NCBI RefSeq assembly: GCF_011089895.1 | Contig: NZ_JAANAT010000003.1 | Location: forward strand, 496,001-560,000 | Reading direction: 5' to 3' | DNA: 64,000 nt | From: Mucilaginibacter inviolabilis | GTDB lineage: Bacteria; Bacteroidota; Bacteroidia; Sphingobacteriales; Sphingobacteriaceae | Shown: in pieces, positions 33,086 through 41,553 of the stretch | Layout of the letters: each line of letters opens with the position of its first letter | Numbering within the stretch: position 1 is the stretch's first letter | Translations under genes and position numbers: made by a program | Notes under the pieces: generated by a model | Database searches by the model: none | What the model saw: the letters and a program-made list of their open reading frames with translations, nothing else | Told to the model about the DNA's origin: nothing

Positions 33086-35107
33086 ATGAGCTGGTGGCAA
33101 TACTTATTACTGGTAAATATTTACCTGGTACTGTTTTATGTATTTTATGTTTTACTACTGCGAAAAGAGACATTTTTTCAGCTTAACCGCATCTACCTGG
33201 TAACGGCCGCGTTATTATCGTTCTTTATACCAATGATCCAGGCAGATTGGGTGCAAAATTTGTTTATTACACAGCAAGTAAAATATACTATATACAGCAG
33301 TCCGGTAATGATTTATAGTCTTAAGCCCGTTGTTGCCAGCCACATCAGTATTGGTCAGGTACTGGCCTGTTTGTATGGCGCTGGTATCTTGTTTTTATCG
33401 GTAAGGCTCATTTGGCAGCTTATCAAACTAAAAAGGGTGATCAACCAACCGCAGGCAACTGCCGCTTACTCTTTTTTTGGTACAGTACGACTGGATGAAG
33501 CCAATTCTAATAATACCATCATTGAGGCTCATGAGCAAGTTCATGCAAAGCAATGGCACTCGGCCGATGTAATGCTAGTTGAATTGGTTATGATCATTAA
33601 CTGGTTTAATCCGGTGGTATATATGTACCGTTTCGCCATCAAGCACATTCATGAATACATTGCCGACAGGCAGGCTGTACAAGCTGGCACCAACAAAGCC
33701 GAATACGCCTTATTACTGCTGAGTCAAACATTTGAATCACCGGCACATCAGCTGGTTAATCCATTTTTTAATCACAGTTTATTAAAGCAGCGTATCATCA
33801 TGTTACAAAAAAATAAATCACAACGTATCTCACTCATTAAATACGGTCTCTCTGCCCCCCTGTTCATATTGATGCTTATTTTATCATCAGCAACTATTAA
33901 CAACAGCAAGCCGGTTACTGTGATCAATAAAAGCGCTCATCAATTGTTTACCACACCTGCCAGTTCTGTTGGGTTAAAAGATGTATTTGATGGTAATACG
34001 CCATCGGATGCTAAAGAAACGACACGCCCTAAAGAAACAACTGTCATTGTTAAACCAGGCGAGAAGCCTGTTTCTGTTGAGGCCGATCCTGATCAGATTT
34101 TTACGGCAGTTGAGTTGGTACCGGAGTATCCGGGAGGTTTAGATAAATTGGGGAGCTATTTGGCCAAATTCATCAGGTATCCCGCTGTAGCTCGGGAAAA
34201 CGGTATACAAGGACGTGTAATTATTACCTTTGTTGTGGAACGTGACGGCTCTTTAAGCAAGGTTAAAGTTGTTAGGGGTATTGGTAGCGGTTGCGATGAA
34301 GAGGCGGTTCGTGTCATGAAAAATTCACCAAAATGGAAGCCTGGGATACAGAACGGCAGACCAGTAAGGGTTCAATATTCTATTCCGATCAGCTTTACGC
34401 TAGTCCAGGATGCAATGCCTGCCGACACAGTAAAGAAGGACGGGAAAATATTCATGTCTGTTGAACAAGTGCCTGAGTTTCCGGGCGGCCTTAATGCCTT
34501 TGGTAAATTCCTGGGTGATAATATCAAATATCCAAAAGCCGACCGTGAAAAAGGTATAAAGGGGCGGGTTATTGCCACCTTCGTTGTAGAAGCGGATGGT
34601 TCATTATCAAATATCAGAGTTGTTCGAGGGCTCAGCGAAACTATTGATGCAGAAGCGGTGCGGGTATTGGATATATCGCCTAAATGGAAACCTGGTGTAC
34701 AAAATGGTAAGGCAGTGCGGGTTCAATACTCTGTGCCGATCAGTTTTACCTTAGACAACGATAAATCAGGCAAACCCGGGCTGGATAAGATAGGAACTAC
34801 AGGAGCGGATCAGGATAAAAACGAAGTTAATACTATTGCTCAAAACACAAACAAAACGCTTAGCAACCCATTGACTATTACTTTTCGTGACAAGAATGCC
34901 CTGCAAGCCGAACCATTATATTTAGTAGATGGTAAGGTGATCGATAAATCGGATATGGCGTATATAATGCCCAGCTCTATCGAAAGTGTAACTGTGTTGA
35001 AAGATGGGGCAGCTACATCCATTTATGGAAAAAAAGGCGCAAATGGGGTTGTTCTGGTCAATTTAAAAAAGCAAAAGAATAAAACGGAACAACCTAAAAG
35101 CAATTAA
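33086..35107 (+). CDS. BlaR1-type M56 peptidase with two TonB C-terminal domains and a plug-like tail
   Basis: A 673-residue membrane protein. Residues 1-280 form the M56 part with membrane helices and a zinc site: His149-Glu150-Gln-Val-His153 and a third ligand Glu190 (HEYIADRQA). The periplasmic part contains two TonB C-terminal domains in tandem (about 345-430 and 455-545; each with VPEFPGG-like start, GRVI..FVVE.DGSLS and SPKWKPG). Residues about 610-665 look like the SusC plug end (EPLYLVDGKVIDKSDMAYI, then ESVTVLKDGAATSIYG). It pairs with the BlaI repressor. The TonB pieces suggest it senses or energises an outer membrane process. Confidence 0.88.
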   Translation: MSWWQYLLLVNIYLVLFYVFYVLLLRKETFFQLNRIYLVTAALLSFFIPMIQADWVQNLFITQQVKYTIYSSPVMIYSLKPVVASHISIGQVLACLYGAGILFLSVRLIWQLIKLKRVINQPQATAAYSFFGTVRLDEANSNNTIIEAHEQVHAKQWHSADVMLVELVMIINWFNPVVYMYRFAIKHIHEYIADRQAVQAGTNKAEYALLLLSQTFESPAHQLVNPFFNHSLLKQRIIMLQKNKSQRISLIKYGLSAPLFILMLILSSATINNSKPVTVINKSAHQLFTTPASSVGLKDVFDGNTPSDAKETTRPKETTVIVKPGEKPVSVEADPDQIFTAVELVPEYPGGLDKLGSYLAKFIRYPAVARENGIQGRVIITFVVERDGSLSKVKVVRGIGSGCDEEAVRVMKNSPKWKPGIQNGRPVRVQYSIPISFTLVQDAMPADTVKKDGKIFMSVEQVPEFPGGLNAFGKFLGDNIKYPKADREKGIKGRVIATFVVEADGSLSNIRVVRGLSETIDAEAVRVLDISPKWKPGVQNGKAVRVQYSVPISFTLDNDKSGKPGLDKIGTTGADQDKNEVNTIAQNTNKTLSNPLTITFRDKNALQAEPLYLVDGKVIDKSDMAYIMPSSIESVTVLKDGAATSIYGKKGANGVVLVNLKKQKNKTEQPKSN

Positions 35108-35128
35108 TAAAACCTTAACCTTATCCAC

Positions 35129-35164
35129 AAAAAGCCTTTCATAGTTATGTATGAAAGGTTTTTG
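35129..35164. terminator. Bidirectional terminator after the blaR-like gene
   Basis: CCTTTCATA (35135-35143) pairs with TATGAAAGG (35150-35158), flanked by A and T runs. It separates the BlaR1-type gene from the leftward small gene at 35176. Confidence 0.8.
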
Positions 35165-35175
35165 TGTTTGCGATA

Positions 35176-35313
35176 TTACTTTTTCTTTTTAGTGGCTTCG
35201 CCAATAGGTTTTACCACATCTTTTTTACCTGACTGATAATCTGAAGGGGCTTTTTTGCTGCCTTCGGCCGCAGGTTTCTTTTTTTCCTTAACGGCTTGCC
35301 TGTCTTTGCTCAT
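35176..35313 (-). CDS. Small Lys-rich protein (45 residues), unknown
   Basis: ATG at 35311-35313 (minus strand) opens a 45-codon frame ending TAA at 35176-35178. The product starts MSKDRQAVKEKKKPAAEGSK and ends GEATKKKK, with about a third Lys and Arg and no hydrophobic segment. It is too short for the usual length cut-off but is bounded by a terminator hairpin just downstream and has a clean ATG with a 300-base free region upstream. A nucleic-acid or ribosome-binding role is possible from charge alone. No family was recognised. Confidence 0.6.
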   Translation of the reverse strand: MSKDRQAVKEKKKPAAEGSKKAPSDYQSGKKDVVKPIGEATKKKK

Positions 35314-35436
35314 AGTTTTATGTTTTAAATGTTAATGATAACAGCATGTTGATATTTACACCTGTCACTAAGTACATATTGTTTGCAGTATTTTCCAGGC
35401 CAATTCGGTTAATGCCCGGTTTAGAGAAGAAAAAGG

Positions 35437-35466
35437 TTGCTTTAATTTAAAAACGCTATATCTTTG
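35437..35466 (+). promoter_or_regulatory. Bacteroidota-type promoter upstream of the SPW gene
   Basis: TTG (35437-35439) and an exact TAnnTTTG box (TATCTTTG, 35459-35466) with a 19-base spacer. Predicted start near 35473 gives a 150-base leader for the SPW gene. A second -7-like box, TAGCTTTG, stands at 35564-35571 without a clear upstream TTG. The rest of 35314-35626 shows nothing else. Confidence 0.6.
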
Positions 35467-35626
35467 ACCGTTTTTACAGCAACCGATTAAAGGTAGCTTA
35501 TTTAAATTTAATAGCAGCTTTTATATTATGCACATTTTAATACCAAATGCCTGTATAATTGCTTAGCTTTGAAACAATTTTTGATACACATACATTTATA
35601 CAGATAAATTATACAATTCGCTTAAA

Positions 35627-36037
35627 ATGAAAAGTTTTATTTCACCAACACTTTATGCAGCTTTTAACTACGTGATCGCTATAGTACTGATTGCTTCACC
35701 ATGGTTATTTGGTTTTGAAGGTCATAAAATAGGCGCGGCTTTGTTTTTGCCTATGATCATTGGATGGTTTCAGTTGATCATGGCGATTTTTAGCAACCAT
35801 CAGTTTGGTTTTCTTAAACAGTTCCCTTTACAAATGCATTTCTTTTTGGATGTGCTTTCAGGTTCGTTCCTGTTTTGCTCACCATGGATATATGATTACG
35901 CTCACGTAACATTTTGGCCACAGGTTATCATGGGTGGCTTACTGGTTATTTTTGGTGCTTTTACCAAGGGTTCAAGATTTTCAACCCCAGCTGTTCATCA
36001 TCATGATGGTGGCTTGGCTACATTACGCGAGGAATAA
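35627..36037 (+). CDS. SPW-repeat membrane protein
   Basis: A 136-residue inner membrane protein with four helices arranged as two similar halves, each with the SPW motif (IASPWLFGFEG and FCSPWIYDYAH). The family is of unknown function. A His-rich stretch (PAVHHHDGG) occurs near the C-terminus. It has a long 5' leader if the promoter at 35437 is used, and a strong terminator follows the stop. Confidence 0.88.
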   Translation: MKSFISPTLYAAFNYVIAIVLIASPWLFGFEGHKIGAALFLPMIIGWFQLIMAIFSNHQFGFLKQFPLQMHFFLDVLSGSFLFCSPWIYDYAHVTFWPQVIMGGLLVIFGAFTKGSRFSTPAVHHHDGGLATLREE

Positions 36038-36058
36038 GCAAAATTCAAGATACAAAAC

Positions 36059-36089
36059 AAAGAGGGCGCAAATTTTTTGCGCCCTCTTT
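36059..36089. terminator. Bidirectional terminator after the SPW gene
   Basis: AAAGAGGGCGCAAA (36059-36072) pairs with TTTGCGCCCTCTTT (36076-36089) around a 3-base T loop, then TGTTTT. It serves the SPW gene and the convergent Omp85 gene. Confidence 0.9.
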
Positions 36090-36143
36090 GTTTTACCTGA
36101 TTCCGGTATCGTAAAACTGACGTCTTAAGTCAAACTCTCTATA

Positions 36144-37433
36144 TTAAAATACCTCGTTGAGCCCCAGGAAAAAGCCGCTTGACCCATAGCTGCCCCTGCC
36201 ATAATCGATACAAAGATTAGATCGGGTGTATTTGTTAAACAACAATCGCAAGCCCACACCAGCCCCGGGTTCCCAATGGCTCAACAGTTTAATGTCGCGG
36301 TGATTATCGGCCGATTCGATGTTGACAAAAGTAACACCACTAAGCAGTTTATTATCCGTGATCGGAAAGCGATACTCCGCCTCATTATATACAAAGGAAT
36401 AGCCTTTAAAACGCCCCGTAATAAAAGCGCGACCAATACGACCATAGGCATCGCTACCCGTACCCGGCAGGTCAAGGTAGGGTAAGGAACCGTTAAGCAG
36501 GTAACTGGCCCAATGCCAGAAGGCCAAAACCTTTTCTGGGTTACTTTCAGACAAACTCCAGTATTTTCTAAACTCCACTTTTAACTGCAGGGCCTTGCGG
36601 TCGCTGCCAAGCCAGGTTTCATTTTCTTTTAAAATAACATCGGCATAAATGCCCTTAAATGGCCGGTTGGGCTGGTCGCGGTTATTAAACTGAAAGTTTA
36701 CCAATACGCCATTAGCCGCATAGGCATTTGGCGAATAACCGTTTTTAATACTATATCTGTAATTATGGGTGGCCGTTATCGGTACGTTTTTACGATCATC
36801 GTCAATATGGCTGTAAAAGTTGAAGCTAAGACCGGCTCCGGCATAAATATGATTAGCTAGCTTACGGTATATCCGCTCATTAATTTTGATATAAACATAC
36901 CTTACCGGGTACTCATCGGGGTTATTTTCATAATATTGGCCGCCCACATGAAAGTTCCCCTCGCCAGAGCTGCGGCGCCCGGTACCCAGGCCATTATCTT
37001 TTGCAATGGTTTTTCCGATTTGCATCACGCCCTGCAGGTTCCATATATTTTGGGACGAGAACGCGTTATGCTTAAACTCAAACGTGGAGAGTTTATTGGT
37101 AGAAATATACGCACCTGCATTAATTACCGACATGGTAGTATTTTCTGGATTGCCAAAGTACTTACCACCCGATGTGATGGCCCCTATAGCAAAACCTACG
37201 CTGGGATTGTAAGCCGCAGATGGTAGTACCGACCATGTAGAAGGTTTCTTTATTTTGCTGGTATCCGTTTTGGACTTTTTGCCGCTGAAAAGCGAACTCA
37301 AAAAGCCATTGGCATCTCGCTGTGATTCCAGCGAATCGGTGGTTACGGTCCTTCCTGTTTGTGCCAATAGGGTGTTCGCGCTCAGAGTTATCAGGCATAG
37401 GGCAAGCGCGTAGCGGCAAATCAACGGGGTCAA
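36144..37433 (-). CDS. Omp85/BamA-like outer membrane barrel without POTRA domains
   Basis: A 429-residue protein with a signal peptide (about 1-24). Beta strands fill residues 70-429, with motifs of the D15/Omp85 barrel: NNRDQPNRPFKGIYADV in the middle, GRFKGYSFVYNEAEYRFPI further on, and a C-terminal Phe (LNEVF). It has only a short N-terminal segment and no POTRA repeats, so it is unlikely to be the main BamA; it may be a small patatin-like or TamA-type barrel with another function. Its upstream region is occupied by the dispersed element copy 2. Confidence 0.83.
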   Translation of the reverse strand: MTPLICRYALALCLITLSANTLLAQTGRTVTTDSLESQRDANGFLSSLFSGKKSKTDTSKIKKPSTWSVLPSAAYNPSVGFAIGAITSGGKYFGNPENTTMSVINAGAYISTNKLSTFEFKHNAFSSQNIWNLQGVMQIGKTIAKDNGLGTGRRSSGEGNFHVGGQYYENNPDEYPVRYVYIKINERIYRKLANHIYAGAGLSFNFYSHIDDDRKNVPITATHNYRYSIKNGYSPNAYAANGVLVNFQFNNRDQPNRPFKGIYADVILKENETWLGSDRKALQLKVEFRKYWSLSESNPEKVLAFWHWASYLLNGSLPYLDLPGTGSDAYGRIGRAFITGRFKGYSFVYNEAEYRFPITDNKLLSGVTFVNIESADNHRDIKLLSHWEPGAGVGLRLLFNKYTRSNLCIDYGRGSYGSSGFFLGLNEVF

Positions 37434-37531
37434 TTGAATTTTATTAATTAGAGTTCAGCTAATATAGAATTATATATGTAGGATTAAAATACCACTCCGG
37501 ATAATTGATGGTTAAATTTTTTGAGACAGTA

Positions 37532-37812
37532 GTCGTTAAAACTTTTTAAACCTTGAATTTTAACAAATTTCTGCCCGAAAACGGCTTGTTTTGCCTCAAA
37601 AAACGCTCGAAAAACATCGATTTTAACACTTTTTAACAAATTTTAACTTGTTTTTTGCGTGTTTTTAAAACTTTAAAAAGTATTAATTTGTTGATTGTCA
37701 AATAACTATGTGTAAAATAATCTATTTTAGACCTTGTTGGGGTCTTAACAAAACAGCCCGGTTAGCTTGTAGAACGCTAACCGGGCTGGGAATCATATAA
37801 AGGTACGAAAAA
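37532..37812. repeat. Dispersed intergenic element, copy 2 (inverted relative to copy 1)
   Basis: Read on the minus strand this matches 6151-6424: a TACCTTTA box, the CAGCCCGG hairpin (37755-37788), TTTTGTTAAGA, a TTTAAAAAGTATTAATTT word, the identical 30-base block (37615-37644 on the plus strand) and a GAATTTTAAC / CTTTTTAAA end. It lies upstream of the Omp85 gene, in a 1125-base gene-free gap (37434-38558). Confidence 0.75.
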
Positions 37813-38473
37813 TTGTCGGAATTAACCAGTCCTTTTATATCGGGCGGTTTTGAATAGTTCGAGACCCGCTCTTGGCCGCGGGAGGGCCAGTTACTTTGTA
37901 GCCACAAAGTAACCAAAGGGCTTTCAGCAGAGAGGCTTCCTTGCCGCACTTGGCCTTTGCACTGCAAAGCGGGTAGAACCACGGGCTGCTAAACCTTACC
38001 TCCACTTCGTTCGCTCATTCCCTTGCTTCAGGTAATGTTCGCAATGCCCTTGCAACCGCACCCGCCCACCATTGTTCTGCCCGCTTTCGCCCGAAGCTTA
38101 TCTGCTGACGAGAAGAAAAGGCGCTTTCAATCAATAATTCACTAAATCATTAATTCAATAATTGCTCCCCGCGTTAGGGATAGCAGCGGATACAGGCCTG
38201 TGGCTAATGCCTGCGCAGTATGAGCGGATAGCCCGGGCCGCAGGCAACGCCATAGATCTGATTTCGGAATTCGGATGTTCGATTTTGAATTTATTTGTGT
38301 TCTTTTTGTGGAGTAGGCTTTCTTGAAAATTATACGCTACAGTAAATATACAATCTTCAGAAAAAGCAATCGTCACCATACTTCTACCCCTAAAAACGGC
38401 GTAGCCCTCAACGGAGTTAATCAAGGTTAAAACAACACATTAATTTTCACTGCAATATTTTTCCTCAAAACCA
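37813..38473. repeat. Mixed repeat-rich intergenic region
   Basis: No credible gene is seen. The stretch contains a palindrome GTTACTTTGT/ACAAAGTAAC (37890-37913), the AT-rich repeat copy 2 (38132-38163), a GC-rich block from about 38165 to 38250 (CCCGCGTTAGGGATAGC start), and a TTTCGGA-TTCGGATGTTCGA word near 38262 that recurs at 49450 and 56828. It appears to be a mosaic of several intergenic repeat types. Confidence 0.6.
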
Positions 38474-38504
38474 TTTGTTAATAACATAAATAGCTGTATC
38501 TTTG
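38474..38504 (+). promoter_or_regulatory. Canonical Bacteroidota promoter of rplM-rpsI-rpsB
   Basis: TTTG (38474-38477), a 19-base spacer, then TATCTTTG (38497-38504), the exact TAnnTTTG box. Transcription likely starts near 38511, giving a leader of about 48 bases before the GTG start of rplM. Confidence 0.8.
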
Positions 38505-38558
38505 CAGTCCCGAAAATGCGGGGTATAATAAACGTTTAAACAATTTAATTTAAAGCAA

Positions 38559-38996
38559 GTGAATACGTTAAGTTACAAAACTGTCTCAGCCAACAAAAAA
38601 ACCGTTAACAAACAATGGGTTGTTGTTGACGCACAAGGCGAGATTTTGGGGCGCTTGTCTACGAAGATCGCCATGATCATCCGTGGAAAAACCAAGCCAG
38701 ATTTCACCCCGAACGTAGACTGCGGTGATAATGTAATAGTTATCAATGCAGACAAGGTAAAGTTGACCGGAAACAAATTAAGCGCAAAGCAATATGTTTC
38801 TTACACTGGTTATCCAGGTGGTCAGCGTTTCATTTCTCCTAAGGAGTTAATGGCAAAACATCCAACACGTGTAATTGAAAAAGCGGTGCGTGGTATGTTA
38901 CCTAAAAATCGTTTGGGTAAAGCATTATTTGGTAATCTGTATGTATATGCAGGTTCTGAGCATCCTCATGCAGCACAAAACCCAACAACCATTTAA
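38559..38996 (+). CDS. rplM: 50S ribosomal protein L13
   Basis: A 145-residue protein with the L13 pattern (KQWVVVDAQGEILGRLSTKI; VRGMLPKNRLGKALFGNLYV). L13 is an early 23S rRNA-binding protein. The start is GTG at 38559, which gives the MNTLSYKTVSANKKTV start common to the Bacteroidota proteins. It heads the conserved rplM-rpsI pair, with a canonical promoter upstream. Codon use is strongly biased as expected for ribosomal genes. Confidence 0.97.
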   Translation: MNTLSYKTVSANKKTVNKQWVVVDAQGEILGRLSTKIAMIIRGKTKPDFTPNVDCGDNVIVINADKVKLTGNKLSAKQYVSYTGYPGGQRFISPKELMAKHPTRVIEKAVRGMLPKNRLGKALFGNLYVYAGSEHPHAAQNPTTI

Positions 38997-39022
38997 CTTT
39001 TTATTTTTAAAGGAGAAAAAAA

Positions 39023-39409
39023 ATGCCAACAACTAACACTTCAGGCAGAAGAAAAACAGCCGTTGCCCGCATCTACCTTTCAGAAGGAAATGGTGCGATC
39101 ATCGTAAACGGTAAAGATTACAAAGAGTACTTCCCAACATTGCCATTACAATACATCGTTACTCAGAGCACTGAGGTTTCTGGTTCAACCGGAAAATTTG
39201 ATGTTAAAGTAAATGTTGCAGGTGGTGGTATTAAAGGACAGGCAGAAGCCGTTCGTTTAGCTATTGCGAAAGCCATTGTTGAACTTGATCCTGAAAAGAA
39301 ACCTTCACTACGCGCTAAAGGTATTATGACACGTGATGACCGTATGGTTGAGCGTAAAAAACCAGGTCGTAAGAAAGCACGTAAGAGATTCCAATTCAGT
39401 AAACGTTAA
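39023..39409 (+). CDS. rpsI: 30S ribosomal protein S9
   Basis: A 128-residue protein with the S9 pattern: SGRRKTAVARIYLSEGNGAI at the start, GGGIKGQAEAVRLAIAKAI in the middle, and the basic tail that ends in FQFSKR and reaches the P-site tRNA. It follows rplM by 26 bases. A Shine-Dalgarno sequence AAAGGAG lies at 39009-39015, notable because most genes here lack one. Confidence 0.97.
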   Translation: MPTTNTSGRRKTAVARIYLSEGNGAIIVNGKDYKEYFPTLPLQYIVTQSTEVSGSTGKFDVKVNVAGGGIKGQAEAVRLAIAKAIVELDPEKKPSLRAKGIMTRDDRMVERKKPGRKKARKRFQFSKR

Positions 39410-39427
39410 TCAAAGGAGGACAACAAA

Positions 39428-40288
39428 ATGGCAAGAACAACATATCAGGATTTACTGGATGCAGGTGTACACTTTGGTCACCTTACCCGTAAATGGGATC
39501 CGAAAATGTCACAGTACATTTTCATGGAGCGCAACGGTATCCACATTATCGATTTAAATAAAACCTTAACCAAGGTTGAAGAAGCTGCTGCAGCTATAAA
39601 ACAAATTGTAAAATCAGGCCGTAAGGTATTATTCGTAGCTACAAAGAAACAAGCGAAAGATATCGTTGCTGATTATGCAAAAAGCGTAAACATGCCATAC
39701 ATCACCGAGCGTTGGTTAGGTGGTATGTTAACTAACTTTGCAACCGTACGTAAGTCGATCAAAAAGATGTCAAACATCGATAAATTGACTAAAGACGGTA
39801 CTTACAGCAACCTTTCTAAAAAAGAGCGTCTGATGATTCAGCGTGAGCGTATCAAATTAGAAACCCTTTTAGGTGGTATCTCTGATTTGAACCGTTTACC
39901 TGCAGCATTATTCCTGATCGACGTTAAGAAAGAGCACATCGCGGTTTCTGAAGCATTAAAGTTGAATATCCCTACATTTGCTATGGTTGATACCAACTCT
40001 GATCCTTCAAACATCGATTTCCCGATCCCTGCGAATGACGATGCTACCAAATCAATTTCATTGATCACCAGCATTATCATCAAAGCTATCGAAGAAGGTT
40101 TAGATGAGCGCAAACGCGAAAAAGAAGACGAAGCAGAAAAAGAAGCAGCTGTTGCTAAAGCAAAAGCTGATGCTCCTGAAGTAGCTGACAGAGCTGAAGG
40201 TGGTAAAAGAGCCCGCAAAACTGCTGAAGTAGCAGACGTTGTAGCCGATGCCGATACCGAAGCTCCTGCTGCCGAAACAGAAGAGTAA
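39428..40288 (+). CDS. rpsB: 30S ribosomal protein S2
   Basis: A 286-residue protein with S2 features (YQDLLDAGVHFGHLTRKWDP; YITERWLGGMLTNFATV; DTNSDPSNIDFPIPANDD). The C-terminal 50 residues form an Ala/Glu/Lys-rich extension (about 235-286), longer than in E. coli. It follows rpsI by 18 bases with a strong AAAGGAGG at 39412-39419. S2 binds the 30S subunit late in assembly. Confidence 0.97.
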   Translation: MARTTYQDLLDAGVHFGHLTRKWDPKMSQYIFMERNGIHIIDLNKTLTKVEEAAAAIKQIVKSGRKVLFVATKKQAKDIVADYAKSVNMPYITERWLGGMLTNFATVRKSIKKMSNIDKLTKDGTYSNLSKKERLMIQRERIKLETLLGGISDLNRLPAALFLIDVKKEHIAVSEALKLNIPTFAMVDTNSDPSNIDFPIPANDDATKSISLITSIIIKAIEEGLDERKREKEDEAEKEAAVAKAKADAPEVADRAEGGKRARKTAEVADVVADADTEAPAAETEE

Positions 40289-40293
40289 TATTG

Positions 40294-40356
40294 AAGTCGT
40301 AAGTACGGGGTCGCGAGTCTGAAGTATTTAGACTTTGGACTTCATACTTACGACTT
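40294..40356. repeat. Inverted repeat after rpsB, possible terminator
   Basis: AAGTCGTAAGTA (40294-40305) pairs with TACTTACGACTT (40345-40356), with a smaller GAAGT/ACTTC stem inside, and is followed by TTTTAACTTTT. It is related in style to the palindrome at 2841. It may separate rpsB from tsf. Confidence 0.65.
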
Positions 40357-40435
40357 TTTAACTTTTATGGACAGCAGAATTTAGTTTCTGCTTGTAATTA
40401 CAATTTACAGTCCATAGTTTTAATATTAAAAATAG

Positions 40436-40464
40436 TTGCAGGTTATACAGGCCAACTAATTTTG
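40436..40464 (+). promoter_or_regulatory. Bacteroidota-type promoter of tsf
   Basis: TTG (40436-40438), an 18-base spacer and TAATTTTG (40457-40464). The predicted start near 40471 leaves a leader of about 40 bases. With the inverted repeat after rpsB, this suggests tsf is transcribed on its own as well as from the rplM promoter. Confidence 0.65.
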
Positions 40465-40510
40465 AGCCTAAACTCACAACCGATAACATAAAACTTAAAA
40501 TTCAAAAAAC

Positions 40511-41362
40511 ATGTCTACAGTACAAATATCTGCAGCCGACGTAAACAAACTGCGCCAGCAAACTGGTGCCGGTATGATGGATTGCAAAAAAGCATTAACC
40601 GAAACTAACGGTGATTTTGAAGCAGCTATCGATTTTTTAAGAAAAAAAGGTGCTAAAGTTGCAGCAAGCCGTCAGGACAGAGAATCAAACGAAGGTGTTG
40701 TTATTTCACGCACTTCTGCTGATGGTAAAACTGGTGTGATCATTGAACTGAACTGCGAAACAGATTTCGTGGCTAAAAATGCTGAGTTTATCGCTTTCGC
40801 TAACGAAATTGCTAACAAAGCGGTTGAAGCTCAACCGAAAACTATCGAAGAGCTTTATGCACTTTCTATCGATGTTGATGCTACTACCACTACTATTGGT
40901 GAAGCTGTTATTGACAAAACCGGTAAAATCGGCGAAAAAATTGGTGTATCTAAATTAGAAGTGATCACTGGCGAAAAAATCATCGCTTACGTACACGGTA
41001 ACTTCCGTTTAGGTGTATTGGTTGCTTTAAGTGCTAACCCAGCTGGTGCTGATGAGGCCGGTAAAGACGTAGCGATGCAAATTGCTGCTATGAACCCAAT
41101 CGCTGTAGATAAAGACGGTGTTGATTCATCAGTAATTGAGCGTGAGCTTGAAATTGCTAAAGACGTGATCCGTGCAGAAGGCAAACCAGAAGAAATGGTT
41201 GAAAAAATTGCTGCCGGCAAACTGAACAAATTCTACAAAGACTCAACCCTGTTAAACCAGGAGTTTGTGAAAGATTCATCCAAGAATGTTTCACAATTCC
41301 TTGACTCGGTTTCCAAAGGGCTTACAGTAACCGCCTTTAAGCGAGTAGCTTTAGGAGCTTAA
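40511..41362 (+). CDS. tsf: Translation elongation factor Ts
   Basis: A 283-residue EF-Ts, the guanine nucleotide exchange factor for EF-Tu. The N-terminal UBA-like motif (VNKLRQQTGAGMMDCKKALT) and the core TDFVAKN motif (LNCETDFVAKNAEFIAFANE) are present. The usual rpsB-tsf order is kept, but 222 bases and a separate promoter lie between. A clear terminator follows. Confidence 0.97.
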   Translation: MSTVQISAADVNKLRQQTGAGMMDCKKALTETNGDFEAAIDFLRKKGAKVAASRQDRESNEGVVISRTSADGKTGVIIELNCETDFVAKNAEFIAFANEIANKAVEAQPKTIEELYALSIDVDATTTTIGEAVIDKTGKIGEKIGVSKLEVITGEKIIAYVHGNFRLGVLVALSANPAGADEAGKDVAMQIAAMNPIAVDKDGVDSSVIERELEIAKDVIRAEGKPEEMVEKIAAGKLNKFYKDSTLLNQEFVKDSSKNVSQFLDSVSKGLTVTAFKRVALGA

Positions 41363-41370
41363 ATATTTTA

Positions 41371-41402
41371 TCCCCCTCGTATTAACGAGGGGGATTTTTT
41401 TT
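41371..41402 (+). terminator. Rho-independent terminator after tsf
   Basis: TCCCCCTCGT (41371-41380) pairs with ACGAGGGGGA (41385-41394), a 4-base loop and a run of eight T. Confidence 0.93.
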
Positions 41403-41420
41403 GTCCTATTATTAGGGCCT

Positions 41421-41491
41421 GTCATCCTGAGCTTGTCGAAGGATCGCGCGCAGAGGCCCGCCCCTCCATGCTTCGACAGGCTCAGCATGAC
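41421..41491. repeat. GTCATCCTGAGCTTGTCGAAG inverted repeat
   Basis: The arm at 41421-41441 and its reverse complement at 41471-41491 agree in 19 of 21 positions, around a GC-rich 29-base interior. This word type is widely scattered in bacterial intergenic DNA. It ends about 40 bases before the likely start of nagA. Confidence 0.75.
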
Positions 41492-41553
41492 ATTCGCCTT
41501 GTACAGGGACACAGAACGACGTTATAAATATAACAGCGCTTCACAATCTTAAA

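Noticed and set aside
37722..38424. Two leftward frames of 86 and 89 codons in the gap before rplM
   Set aside because: They cross hairpins and mixed intergenic repeats, overlap the dispersed element, and show no coding composition.
38474..38558. Possible riboswitch or autoregulatory RNA in the rplM leader
   Set aside because: The leader is only about 48 bases and no stable structure could be drawn.
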